This document shows positions 16,411 through 25,267 of a DNA stretch of 64,000 bases, in pieces. The stretch is from JANLSE01 sp038214135 (GTDB lineage: Bacteria; Chloroflexota; Chloroflexia; Chloroflexales; Roseiflexaceae): the NCBI GenBank assembly GCA_038214135.1, contig JBBQSD010000019.1, positions 1 to 64,000 on the forward strand, in the 5' to 3' direction. Below the pieces are notes generated by a model. That model was not told where the DNA came from and did no database searches. It saw only the letters and a list, made by a program, of their open reading frames with translations. The translations under genes were made by a program, and so were the position numbers. Positions within the stretch are counted from its first letter, which is position 1, and each line of letters starts with the position of its first letter.

Positions 16411-18507
16411 TTACGCCACATGCTCCTTGCTACTCTCGATCAGCGCCTGAGACAAATGGGCAGGCACATCATCATAATGGTCGAAGCGCATTGAGAAGCG
16501 CCCCCGTCCCTGGGTCAGTGAGCGTAGGTCGGTTGCATAGCGCTGCACCTCAGCCAGTGGTGCCATTGCGTTGATTGTTGTCCGCCCACCCCCATCCGGA
16601 AGCATGCCCATGACGCGCCCACGGCGGGTATTCATATCGCTCATAATGTCCCCGGCGAAGTGATCCGGCACAACAATCTCCATCAGGTAGATCGGCTCCA
16701 TAAGTACTGGATGAGCCTTAGACACAGCGATCTTGAAGGCCTCATGGCCAGCGATCTTGAAGGCGATTTCCTTGCTATCGACCGGATGCATCTTGCCATC
16801 GAACAGCTCGACGCGCACATCAACAACCTGGTTGCCAGAGATGACTCCTTCGGCCATTGCGTCGCGCACGCCCTTCTCGACAGCCGGAACATATGAGCGG
16901 TCGATTGCGCCACCAACAATCTTATTCACAAATTCGAGTGGATCCTCGCGCGTCGGGTCGGGATCGAGTGGCGCAACCCGCAGTGTCACATCACCAAACT
17001 GTCCCGAACCGCCGGTCTGCTTCTTATGGCGGTACTGTGCCTCCGCCTGGCCACGGATCGTCTCACGGTAGGCAATGCGCGGCAACTCAATCTCAACCTC
17101 AACGCCATATTTGCGCTTGATCCGTTCAGCAACAATCTGCAGGTGCGTCTCACCCAACCCGGATAGTTGCGTCTCGCCGGTTGTCAGATCACGCGAGATC
17201 ACCAGGGTCGGGTCTTCTTCAACAACATGATGGAGCGAACTGCCCAGCTTATCCAGGTCGGCGCGGGTCTTTGGCTTCACCGTGCCAGTGAAGGCGGTCG
17301 CAAAGAACTGGATCGGCGTCAGTTGCAGTGGTCGCTCGTGTGCCGTGAGTGTATCGTTCGTCAGAACATCGGCCAGTTTGGTGACAACACCAATATCACC
17401 CGGCCCGAGCTGTGCCACCGCAGTCTGTTCTTTGCCGCGAATCTGATACACCTGGCCAATCCGCTCGTCCTTACGAGTACGCGGGTTATAGACCATCGAG
17501 TTGGCGTTGAGTACGCCACTGAACACATGTACGAAGCTCAACTTGCCATATGGATCGACAATAGTCTTAAACACCAGCGCCGCAAGTGGGCTTGTTGCAG
17601 TTGTCTTGAGCGTGACCGTCTTGCCATTGAGCAGGTCGGTTGCCTCAAGATCACTACGCGCCGCCGAGGGGATACTATCGAGGATACCGCTTAGAAGTTG
17701 GGCCATGCCAGCGATTTGTAGAGCGGAGCCGCAGAACACTGGAACAATCGTCCCATTGGAGATTCCGGCTCGTAGGCCGCGCTGGATTTCCTCTTGGGTG
17801 AGCGCATCGGCCCCGCCCTCAAGATACTTCTCAATCAGGTCATCATTGGTTGCGGCGATCTTATCGATCAGCTTCTCGCGCCATTCAAGCTCAAGATCAA
17901 CCATTTCTGGCGGAATATCGGCTTCGACGAAACCACCATCATGCTTTTCCGAAATCATCCAGGCGCGTTGACGCCGCAGCGAGACAAGCCCTCTGAATTC
18001 GCGCTCTTCGCCAATTGGCAGTTGCAGAGGTATCACCGATGCATCAAGCATCTGCTGGGCCTGTTCCACACAACGATAGAAATTGGCATGCTCACGATCC
18101 AGCTTATTGATGAAGATGATCCGTGGTACCCCGGCGAGTCGGGCTGCTTCCCAGGCTAATTCCGTGCCGACTTCCACACCGCCAGCGGCATCCATAACGA
18201 TCACAATCCCATCGACCACGCGCATGGTCGCAGCGATTTCGCCAGCAAAATCGGCATATCCAGGGACATCGATTAGGTTGATTTTGTTATCGTGCCATTC
18301 GAGGGGAGCAACCGAGAGGTTGATTGATGTGCGGCGCCGCTGCTCGTCCGGGTCGTAATCACTGACGGTTGTTCCGTCCTCGATGCGGCCCGCGCGGGGA
18401 ATGGCCTTGGCGGTGAGCAATAGCGCCTCGGTCAGCGTGGTCTTCCCGCTGCCGCCATGGCCGACGAGTCCAACGGTGTGGATGAGTTCGGGTCCGTAGC
18501 TACGCAT
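16411..18507 (-). CDS. EF-G-like translation GTPase (EF-G2 type)
   Basis: 698 residues. G1 is GHGGSGKTT (residues 16-24) in place of the AHIDAGKTT of housekeeping EF-G; G3 is DVPGYADF and G4 is NKLD. Domains II to V follow, with domain IV ending in the GRVMGMLPDGGG loop and RSLTQGRG. This pattern is that of the second EF-G (FusA2, EF-G-like) found besides canonical EF-G in several phyla. Paralogues act in ribosome recycling or in back-translocation or remain unassigned. A strong promoter lies about 175 bases upstream, which gives it a long leader. Confidence 0.9.
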   Translation of the reverse strand: MRSYGPELIHTVGLVGHGGSGKTTLTEALLLTAKAIPRAGRIEDGTTVSDYDPDEQRRRTSINLSVAPLEWHDNKINLIDVPGYADFAGEIAATMRVVDGIVIVMDAAGGVEVGTELAWEAARLAGVPRIIFINKLDREHANFYRCVEQAQQMLDASVIPLQLPIGEEREFRGLVSLRRQRAWMISEKHDGGFVEADIPPEMVDLELEWREKLIDKIAATNDDLIEKYLEGGADALTQEEIQRGLRAGISNGTIVPVFCGSALQIAGMAQLLSGILDSIPSAARSDLEATDLLNGKTVTLKTTATSPLAALVFKTIVDPYGKLSFVHVFSGVLNANSMVYNPRTRKDERIGQVYQIRGKEQTAVAQLGPGDIGVVTKLADVLTNDTLTAHERPLQLTPIQFFATAFTGTVKPKTRADLDKLGSSLHHVVEEDPTLVISRDLTTGETQLSGLGETHLQIVAERIKRKYGVEVEIELPRIAYRETIRGQAEAQYRHKKQTGGSGQFGDVTLRVAPLDPDPTREDPLEFVNKIVGGAIDRSYVPAVEKGVRDAMAEGVISGNQVVDVRVELFDGKMHPVDSKEIAFKIAGHEAFKIAVSKAHPVLMEPIYLMEIVVPDHFAGDIMSDMNTRRGRVMGMLPDGGGRTTINAMAPLAEVQRYATDLRSLTQGRGRFSMRFDHYDDVPAHLSQALIESSKEHVA

Positions 18508-18681
18508 ATGCGCTGCCTTTCTGATGATCTACAGTGACCACAGTCGATCTCCCGAAATTAGATTAAGCAAACAACGGCGTCGTGCGCCGCAGGTTTGGGG
18601 ACGAATGGCTCCTTTCTGTGTATCGGCCAGAAGTGGCCCAGACAATGTGTTAAGTGGAGATCAACAGGATGTTAGATGAGT

Positions 18682-18709
18682 ATTATAGCCCGTTTTCAAG
18701 GGGGGTCAA
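18682..18709 (-). promoter_or_regulatory. Sigma-70 promoter of the EF-G-like gene
   Basis: On the minus strand TTGACC (18704-18709), 16-base spacer, TATAAT (18682-18687). Predicted start near 18675, giving a leader of about 165 bases before the start codon at 18507. A short GGCG/CGCC hairpin lies near 18574-18590 within the leader. Confidence 0.7.
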
Positions 18710-19176
18710 TATGATTGCGTGAATAGCTCGTAACCTATAGAGAGAACAAAGGAACTCTGGTCTAGAGCAGCGGGCGCTTCAAATCACGCCTGGCCCAACC
18801 TGGCTTGCCACCACGCCGCAGGCTAATGAAGATTGACGAAATAATCGGGTATTGGTATCTTTACCCACCGCGGGCTGAAGCCACGCGGCGAGGGGGTATC
18901 CCTCACCTTTACGCCCTGCGTGCTCAAGCCTCGTGGCGAGGGTGCATCGTCCCCTTGCCGCAGGCTTCAGCCTGCGGGTCAGGTTATACCCGATGAAAGA
19001 GTAAAATCCCATCAGCCTGCGGATGGAAAGGCCTGCATTCGCCAACAGTATCCTGAAAGCTGATGGCTGAAAGCTGAAAGCTGATAGCTTACAAGGGAGC
19101 ACTTCTGCGACGAATCTGTCATCCATGGCGGCGTATTGTATCCTACAATAGATTCACGAACAAAAAGGAGATCAGT
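18710..19176. repeat. Intergenic region with CCGCAGGCT hairpins and GCTGAAA tandem run
   Basis: 18868-18893, 18913-18938 and 18958-18977 are three related hairpins; the last, CCGCAGGCTTCAGCCTGCGG, is perfect. 19054-19090 is a run of GCTGATGGCTGAAAGCTGAA words. No gene is supported; the minus-strand open frame here is repeat-derived. Confidence 0.65.
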
Positions 19177-21351
19177 ATGCCACGTCGCACATATTTATTG
19201 ACATTCATGATAGTAGTTCTTGTAGCCCTCGTTGTGCCAGCTAGTTCCGCCCTTGCAACGGTGCCAAATGGATTTGCCCAATCAAGTGTTCTGGGGCAGT
19301 TGGTTGAGCCAGTTGCAATGGCCTTCTCGCCAGATGAAACCCTGCTGTTCATTACCGAGAAAGCTGGTAAACTGCGGATTGCCGATGTCTCGCCTGGCGC
19401 AGTGCTAACCCTGCGTGCAACCGCAGCGATTGACTTGACCACAAAAACATGTGGTAATAGTGAGCGTGGGATGCTTGGCGTGGCAGTTGATCCGAATTTC
19501 ACTACCACCCGCTATGTGTATTTGTACTATACGTTTAAACGTGCCAATAGCTGCGAGACAAATGGCAGCAGCGTTGCTGGCCCGAATAGCCCGGTCAACC
19601 GCGTCAGCCGCTTCACCGTTGGCCTTGATGGTATCATCGATCCAGCCTCCGAAGGCATTCTGATCGATAATATCTATTCTCCAAATGGTAATCATAATGG
19701 TGGCGATGTGCAATTTGGCAAGGATGGCTACCTGTATATTTCGGTTGGCGATGGTGGCTGCGATTATGCTGGTGGCGGGTGTGCCGAAACGAACAATGCC
19801 GCTCGTGAGACGTTTATTCTGAATGGTAAGATACTGCGCATTATCCCCGATCCGCGCCTACCACCAGCGCAACGCATTCCGAGCGATAACCCCTATATAG
19901 CGTCGGGCAGTATCTGTGCATTGGCTGGCCATGTTGCCAGCGGCGATTGCCAGGAAACGTTTGCCCGTGGGCTGCGTAACCCATTCCGAATCGCCTTCGA
20001 TCCGAACGTGCCGAGCACCAGATTCTATATCAATGATGTTGGGCAGAACCAATGGGAGGAAATTGATCTCGGAGAGAAGGGCGTGGATTATCGCTGGAAT
20101 GTGTGTGAAGGCTTTCATATCACTGGTAGTATAACGAATATTTGTCCGACACCAGTTGGTGATCAGCGCAACCCGATTCACGAATATAGCCATTCGGTCG
20201 GCTTCTCCATCACTGGCGGTGCCGCAATTCCAAATGGCGTCTGGCCAAGTGGCTATGATGGCAAATACCTGTTTGCCGATTATGTGGTCGACAAGATCTT
20301 CATGCTGGATCTCGCCTCACCAGCCACCCGCACAACCTTCGCCGATACTGTGAATGCGATCAGCCATCTGCAATTCGGCCCTGGCCCTAGCGGCCTGCGA
20401 TCACTCTACTATGTCACCAATAGCAATCCCGGCGAAATCGGGCGCATCACGCCGATGGCTGGAGGCAATGTGCCGCCGAACGCAGTGCTGGCCGCTACCC
20501 CGCAGTTTGGCTCGAAAACCGTCACATTTGATGGTACAGGCAGCAATGATCCAGATGGGAGTATCCAGGATTATCTGTGGAATTTCGGGGATGGTAACAC
20601 AAGAACAACCCAAACTTCGACGACGGTATATATCTATCCTGTTGATGGCAGCTATAGCGCATCGCTACAGGTGCGCGATACCAACGGCGCACTGTCGAAT
20701 AGCGCAACAATCCAGATCCAGACCAATAATGCGCCACCGGTGCCGACAATCACGCTTCCGGCGGCTAACGCAACCTTTGGTGTTGGCGATGTCATTACGC
20801 TTCAGGGTTCCGCAACCGATCTCAAGGATGGTGCGATTCCAGCATCTAGTTTAAGCTGGCAGGTGCTTCTGCATCACCGTGCTGGCCAGCCGGGTGCCCA
20901 TACGCATCCATTCTTCGGGCCGCAAACCGGCAACAATCTTACATTTAGCGCTCCAACACCCGAGGATCTCGATGCTGCATCGAATAGCTACCTGGAAGTT
21001 CGCCTGACCGCGACCGATAGTGAGGGTGCCTCCGCAACCGTCAGCCGCGATCTGTTGCCAGCCAAGGTTTCGGTAGTGCTCCGCAGTGTGCCAGCTGGCC
21101 TGAAGATTAGCGCCAATGGCACGCAGTTCAACGATGGCGAGAGCGTTATTTCGTGGCGTGGGTATCAACTCAATCTGGCCGGCTTACCACAGCGTGCGCC
21201 GAATGGGAGCTGGCTTGCCCTCAGTACATGGGAAGATAATTCAACCAGCACCACCCGCACGATCACAACGCCAGCAACGCCCCAGACCTATACGGCAACA
21301 TTTAATCGCACGGCATCGCTCGCATTCATGCCGCTCGTCAAGCAACCTTAG
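19177..21351 (+). CDS. Secreted PQQ-dependent sugar dehydrogenase (GSDH family) with PKD domain
   Basis: 724 residues with AAAGGAGATCAGT before ATG. Signal peptide at 1-27 (positive start, long hydrophobic core, end in SALA). A six-bladed GSDH/sorbosone dehydrogenase propeller spans about 35-425, with MAFSPDETLLFITEKAG, NGNHNGGDVQFGKDGYLYIS, RGLRNPFRIAFDP and the QNQWEEID segment. A PKD domain follows at about 430-520 (FDGTGSNDPDGSI, WNFGDG). The C-terminus is SLAFMPLVKQP, resembling the Leu-Pro-Leu-Val tails I know from other secreted Chloroflexota proteins. Likely an exported aldose oxidase domain protein; PQQ dependence is not shown by sequence alone. Confidence 0.85.
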   Translation: MPRRTYLLTFMIVVLVALVVPASSALATVPNGFAQSSVLGQLVEPVAMAFSPDETLLFITEKAGKLRIADVSPGAVLTLRATAAIDLTTKTCGNSERGMLGVAVDPNFTTTRYVYLYYTFKRANSCETNGSSVAGPNSPVNRVSRFTVGLDGIIDPASEGILIDNIYSPNGNHNGGDVQFGKDGYLYISVGDGGCDYAGGGCAETNNAARETFILNGKILRIIPDPRLPPAQRIPSDNPYIASGSICALAGHVASGDCQETFARGLRNPFRIAFDPNVPSTRFYINDVGQNQWEEIDLGEKGVDYRWNVCEGFHITGSITNICPTPVGDQRNPIHEYSHSVGFSITGGAAIPNGVWPSGYDGKYLFADYVVDKIFMLDLASPATRTTFADTVNAISHLQFGPGPSGLRSLYYVTNSNPGEIGRITPMAGGNVPPNAVLAATPQFGSKTVTFDGTGSNDPDGSIQDYLWNFGDGNTRTTQTSTTVYIYPVDGSYSASLQVRDTNGALSNSATIQIQTNNAPPVPTITLPAANATFGVGDVITLQGSATDLKDGAIPASSLSWQVLLHHRAGQPGAHTHPFFGPQTGNNLTFSAPTPEDLDAASNSYLEVRLTATDSEGASATVSRDLLPAKVSVVLRSVPAGLKISANGTQFNDGESVISWRGYQLNLAGLPQRAPNGSWLALSTWEDNSTSTTRTITTPATPQTYTATFNRTASLAFMPLVKQP

Positions 21352-21600
21352 GAGTCAGGAGTCAGGAGAAGGCTCCGCGCCTACCCTCTTTCACGCTGGA
21401 ATCGGGGGAATTAACCTCTTGCAAACCCTATGCACCCCTCTGCACCTGTGGGAGAGGGCAGGGGAGAGGGGAATAAGCAACGACTGAGAAAACCCTACAC
21501 ATGAGATAAGAGGGGTGCGGGGTCAGGGCAGTTCCGTTCATAAATCTGCGTCATCTGCGTCATCTGCGGACACTTCTGACTCCTGACCCCTGAATACTCT
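21350..21600. repeat. Intergenic repeat block
   Basis: Contains an AGGAGTC heptad run at 21350-21369, a CCCTCACCC-family member at about 21430-21475, CTGCGTCAT repeats at 21543-21570 and a reverse heptad run at 21574-21599. No gene is seen between the two convergent coding regions. Confidence 0.6.
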
Positions 21601-21602
21601 CA

Positions 21603-22838
21603 TCACTCGAAGGTTAACTCTGTTGGCTCATCGATCAATTCAAGTTTTGGATTGGCGCGCACCTCATCGAGCAGCGCAGTCGAGACCCATAGTTCATCCA
21701 GGTGAGCCGTATCACGAACGCGCACCAACCGAACACGCTGCGAGTCGTGAGTTCGGACTGCTAATGCAATCGCCTCACGTGCAGTTGGGCATGCGGTCGG
21801 CAGCTTCAACCCTTCCAGGAAATCCGCTGTTAATGCATTTGCCCAGGTTATTGGCCAATCGATTGCATCGCGTAAATTGCGCGTAATAATATCGGCCATG
21901 CCAACGCCATTCGCATTCCCATGGCTCTCTGGCGATAATCCAAGCGCCACAATCCGCCCAATGCGGCGAGTGGCCGGGCCACCAATCCGGCGATGCATCC
22001 CAATCACATTTGGATCCATGCCAGTGCCAGAAATATTCTTGCCGATCTGATCGACAACCAGCACATCAATTGGATCAAACGGGATATTTGGCATCAGATC
22101 ACGAGCCTCGGCCAGCAAACGCCGGTCGGCAGCCTCGATCAGCGATGATGGCACACCCTCAATCTTCCAGACCTGATCAAAAGAATTTTCGACGATTGCC
22201 AATCCAAGTTTGATCGGTGCCTTCGCCAGTACAACCCGTGCAACTGGCAGCAGGTGTTCTACCAGTCCAGCAGCATGGATGCTGGCCGCACCAACGTGGT
22301 TGCCCAACCCGATTGCGGCGATCTTCATCAGGCCACTGCCAAGATCACCGGTCAGGATTGAGTGCGGCTTGACGCGGTTCAGCAGAATGATGGCATCGGC
22401 TCGGTAGGCCGTCGCATCGAAATGAACCGATACGCCAGTTTCCGTCGTGCCAAGAATAACCGTTTCCATTGTGGCAATGATTGGGCAGCCGACCTGCTCT
22501 TCTGTGACGCCATAGCTAGCTAGCACCGTTCGCTGCCCATCGGTGGTTGCACCACCATGGCTGCCCATGGCCGTCACAATAAATGGTTCAGCACCAAGCC
22601 TGCGTACTTCCGCAACCACTGCCGCCGTGATCCGCACAATTTCCGCGATCCCACGGCTACCAGCTGTGATGGCAACACGCATGTTCGGACGGATCACATC
22701 ACTGGCATATTGGCCAATGGCATCGCGAACCGCTGTTTCAATATCATTCAAGCGAGTCGTATCGAAGCGTTGGCGAACACGACTGACTCGTGGTAGACGT
22801 ATTCCCGTTTGGGGGATGTAGAGCGGCAATTCTGGCAT
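21603..22838 (-). CDS. Lactate racemase domain (LarA-like, DUF2088) protein
   Basis: 411 residues from the ATG at 22838, which follows GGAAGAGG; the frame extends 11 codons upstream. The N-terminal domain has the DUF2088/LarA motifs VAITAGSRGI and AMGSHGGATTDGQ, then LNRVKPHSILTGDLGSGLMKI and the C-terminal VDQIGKNISGTGMDPN. LarA itself is a nickel-pincer lactate racemase; many single-gene homologues act on other hydroxyacids or have no known substrate. No larB, larC or larE accessory gene is near, so cofactor supply is not addressed by this window. Confidence 0.8.
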   Translation of the reverse strand: MPELPLYIPQTGIRLPRVSRVRQRFDTTRLNDIETAVRDAIGQYASDVIRPNMRVAITAGSRGIAEIVRITAAVVAEVRRLGAEPFIVTAMGSHGGATTDGQRTVLASYGVTEEQVGCPIIATMETVILGTTETGVSVHFDATAYRADAIILLNRVKPHSILTGDLGSGLMKIAAIGLGNHVGAASIHAAGLVEHLLPVARVVLAKAPIKLGLAIVENSFDQVWKIEGVPSSLIEAADRRLLAEARDLMPNIPFDPIDVLVVDQIGKNISGTGMDPNVIGMHRRIGGPATRRIGRIVALGLSPESHGNANGVGMADIITRNLRDAIDWPITWANALTADFLEGLKLPTACPTAREAIALAVRTHDSQRVRLVRVRDTAHLDELWVSTALLDEVRANPKLELIDEPTELTFE

Positions 22839-22942
22839 AGCCTCTTCCCGTGTAGTGGAACGGACCGCCATCAGTATAGCATCGCCAACCAGTTCCTGTG
22901 AATTGCAGTTTCGTCATTCTGCTGGTTCATTCATGCGACTGA

Positions 22943-22971
22943 TTGACCAATACGTACCGCAGGCATATAAT
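22943..22971 (+). promoter_or_regulatory. Strong sigma-70 promoter for the small membrane protein
   Basis: TTGACC at 22943-22948, 17-base spacer, TATAAT at 22966-22971; predicted start near 22978, about 34 bases before the ATG at 23012. Confidence 0.7.
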
Positions 22972-23011
22972 ACATCCATGTTGTGAAACATGTCACGAAT
23001 GATATATAAGG

Positions 23012-23272
23012 ATGCCCGACATGGTTACTAAAATATTGGTTGGCATTGGTTTCATTCTCATATTACTCGGTGGTGGCCTGTATCTGACGCAGCAGAATGC
23101 ACTCCAGATGGCAGCAACATCATTTCAGACATCAGTCCAGCAATACGCCAGCGAAAGCGTTGCAGTTGGAATGGTGATTACCCAGATACTAGTTGGGCTA
23201 GGGTCAACGCTAGTTATGCTTGGAACCATCATTGGCCTGGTCAGAATGATTCGCCAACGGTCAAGGCCGTAG
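23012..23272 (+). CDS. Small two-helix membrane protein, unknown function
   Basis: 86 residues with AAGGATG before the start and a strong promoter upstream, which argues that the gene is real. Helix 1 spans about residues 8-27 (ILVGIGFILILLGGGLYL) and helix 2 about 52-76 (GMVITQILVGLGSTLVMLGTIIGLV), separated by a polar Gln/Ser-rich loop. The C-terminus is basic (RMIRQRSRP). I do not recognise the family. Its stop codon lies inside a hairpin that may terminate the transcript. Confidence 0.65.
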   Translation: MPDMVTKILVGIGFILILLGGGLYLTQQNALQMAATSFQTSVQQYASESVAVGMVITQILVGLGSTLVMLGTIIGLVRMIRQRSRP

Positions 23273-23297
23273 AGACGCAAGATTTTGCGTCTACGGC
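23267..23297. terminator. GACGCAAGATTTTGCGTC hairpin (copy 1)
   Basis: GCCGTAGAGACGCAA and TTGCGTCTACGGC pair almost perfectly around GATT. The same sequence occurs at 42774-42803. It overlaps the stop codon of the small membrane protein gene. It is both a repeat and a likely terminator. Confidence 0.6.
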
Positions 23298-23317
23298 ACT
23301 GCAATTATAGGTAGCAA

Positions 23318-23974
23318 ATGCCTGAAATCGACATCCATGCCGCGTTCGTGATCCTTGGCGAAACGATGCCGCAGTTTCAGCAGCCATTGATCGATGCAAT
23401 GGCCAATGATCAACCAGATCCGTTTCGCATTCTGATCGCAACAATCCTGAGCCTACGAACCAAGGATACGCTCACTGCCGTTGTTGCGCCACGCCTGTTT
23501 GCGGAGGCCGCGCATCCGGCTGCCATGGTTGCACTTGGCGAGAAGCACATTGCTGAACTGATCTACCCGGTTGGCTTCTACAACACCAAATCGCGCAATA
23601 TTGTTGATGTGTGTCGGCTGCTGATTGAGAAGTATAATGGCATGGTTCCCGCAGATCTGGAAATATTACTGACATTGCCTGGGGTTGGCCGTAAAACCGC
23701 CAATCTTGTGCTAACAATCGGTTTCGGGTTGCCTGGCATCTGCGTCGATACCCATGTACACCGGATCTGTAATATCTGGGGCTATGTTCGCACAAAAACC
23801 CCTGATCAGACGGAACTCGCACTGCGCGAGAAGCTGCCCGAGCAATACTGGATTCCGATCAATGGGCTTCTCGTGACACTCGGCCAGAATATTTGCCACC
23901 CAACCTCACCACGCTGTAGTATCTGCCCGCTATCACATCTCTGCCCGAAAATCGGCGTCACCCGCAGCCGGTAG
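23318..23974 (+). CDS. nth: Endonuclease III (DNA glycosylase/AP lyase)
   Basis: 218 residues, the length of E. coli Nth. The helix-hairpin-helix LPGVGRKTA contains Lys126 and the catalytic Asp144 is in CVDTHVHR; their 18-residue spacing equals that of Lys120 and Asp138 in E. coli. The 4Fe-4S loop has the exact C-x6-C-x2-C-x5-C pattern (CHPTSPRCSICPLSHLC). It removes oxidised pyrimidines in base-excision repair. The gene stands alone; the upstream gene is separated by a hairpin. Confidence 0.95.
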   Translation: MPEIDIHAAFVILGETMPQFQQPLIDAMANDQPDPFRILIATILSLRTKDTLTAVVAPRLFAEAAHPAAMVALGEKHIAELIYPVGFYNTKSRNIVDVCRLLIEKYNGMVPADLEILLTLPGVGRKTANLVLTIGFGLPGICVDTHVHRICNIWGYVRTKTPDQTELALREKLPEQYWIPINGLLVTLGQNICHPTSPRCSICPLSHLCPKIGVTRSR

Positions 23975-24269
23975 AGAAACCGGCGATGATAAACATGTCC
24001 ATTGTAATTGGATATCACTGCTCTTCGCAGCCTGAAGCCTGCGGCTATAGCAAACCTATCTGATTCATAAAAGGTACGGGCGTGATATATCACGGAACAA
24101 CGATTGCGCCGATTCTTGTGCGCTTGTTCGATTGTTCTCAGTTTTTGGTTCTTGGTTCTCTCGGTTCTTGGTAAAGCTTGGATATGCGAATACATGTTGC
24201 CATTCGCATGTAATCTGCGTCATCTGTGTCATCTGCGGATAATTCAGACTCCTGAATACTTGGTTCTAC
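23975..24269. repeat. Intergenic repeat block
   Basis: 24024-24043 is an imperfect CCGCAGGCT hairpin, 24137-24172 a run of GGTTCTTGGTTCTC words, 24211-24240 CTGCGTCAT repeats and 24244-24261 a reverse AGGAGTC unit. No gene is seen. Confidence 0.55.
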
Positions 24270-25013
24270 TCACAACCGCACGGTTTTGCTTGGCGTTGCC
24301 GAGCGTAGCGTGATACTAAAGGCTCCGAAACGTATCCGCGAACCATCCTGCACAACAAATGGCACTCCTGGTTGCACGGCAATCTCGTTCACATAGGTAC
24401 CGTTTGCGCTGCCAAGATCAACGACAGTCCACTGGCCGCCCTGATAATGAAGCTGGGCATGCCTTCGGCTGACACCACTATTCTTGCCATTGAATGGCGT
24501 CAGATCAACATCAGGGAATATCCGGTCAGCCTGGTCAGTCAGGCCTAACACCACATCTGCGCGATCATTTGGCAGCGCAACGATCTTTCCATCGGCAAGG
24601 ATAAGATTAAACGGCGGGAGTGTGATTGGGCCAGTCATTGCCATATAGGCAGACTCGAGTCGGCCCAGATCCGAGCGAGCCTTCTCCAGCAGGTTGGTGA
24701 TCGTTTCCATGTCACGCTCAAGTTTGACGATCTCCTGCTGCTTGCGCTCAATTTCCTCCAGTTTTGTGAGAACCTGGCGATTTGCTGTGAGTGCCTGTTG
24801 TGCAGCCTGTAACTCGGCTTCCTTACGGGCCAGGTTTGCGCGTGCCTTGGCTAACCCTTCCTGGGTGATGGAGCGTAGCGATTCTGGCTGACCCTGAACG
24901 GCATGCTCATTTGCTGCAATATAGCGGCGGATCTCATCAACTTCCTGGCGCATGCCAACAATTGATCGCTCGGCGTCGGCAATTTCCTGCGCTAATCCTG
25001 CTCGTGTCGGCAT
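24270..25013 (-). CDS. FHA-domain protein with N-terminal coiled coil
   Basis: 247 residues from ATG 25013 (GGGGGAGACC before it). The frame runs to 25106, but the extra part is encoded by a repeat element. Residues 1-115 are a Glu/Lys/Gln-rich heptad pattern predicted to be coiled coil. Residues about 150-245 are an FHA domain: VVLGLTDQADRIFPDVDLT, the phosphothreonine pocket SRRHAQLHYQGGQW and DLGSANGTYVNE. It binds phosphothreonine on a partner. No kinase or phosphatase gene is beside it, so the partner is unknown. It is divergent to the mutarotase-like gene. Confidence 0.85.
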   Translation of the reverse strand: MPTRAGLAQEIADAERSIVGMRQEVDEIRRYIAANEHAVQGQPESLRSITQEGLAKARANLARKEAELQAAQQALTANRQVLTKLEEIERKQQEIVKLERDMETITNLLEKARSDLGRLESAYMAMTGPITLPPFNLILADGKIVALPNDRADVVLGLTDQADRIFPDVDLTPFNGKNSGVSRRHAQLHYQGGQWTVVDLGSANGTYVNEIAVQPGVPFVVQDGSRIRFGAFSITLRSATPSKTVRL

Positions 25014-25031
25014 GGTCTCCCCCCATGAACT

Positions 25032-25140
25032 AATAGAAAGAACATGTAAAGATTGAACAATGTGCTGCTTGTTCCCTTGTTCCTTTGCCATCAAACAAGC
25101 GAACAAGAGGCTGGTGTTGAGTCGTTCTCTGTATAAGAGA
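25032..25140. repeat. GAACAAG hairpin element, MITE-like (copy 1)
   Basis: Arms CTTGTTCCCTTGTT (25068-25081) and AACAAGCGAACAAG (25094-25107) pair with one mismatch; outer ends AGAAAGAAC and GTTCTCT are also inverted. Sequence and layout match the element at 32550-32648, including the loop word TTCCTTTGC. It sits between two divergent genes. Confidence 0.65.
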
Positions 25141-25267
25141 ATATGTGCGCTATCTTCACAATTCGGTTCTGTTGATTATACGCTGGTTGCCCTGGTTTGT
25201 TGCCACACAGCATTCGACAGACAAGCGCGCAGATGCTACCCTATACAGGCATAATGCTCTGCGAGAC

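Noticed and set aside
25014..25106. N-terminal 31-residue extension of the FHA protein
   Set aside because: The extension is encoded by the GAACAAG element; a good binding site precedes the internal ATG at 25013.
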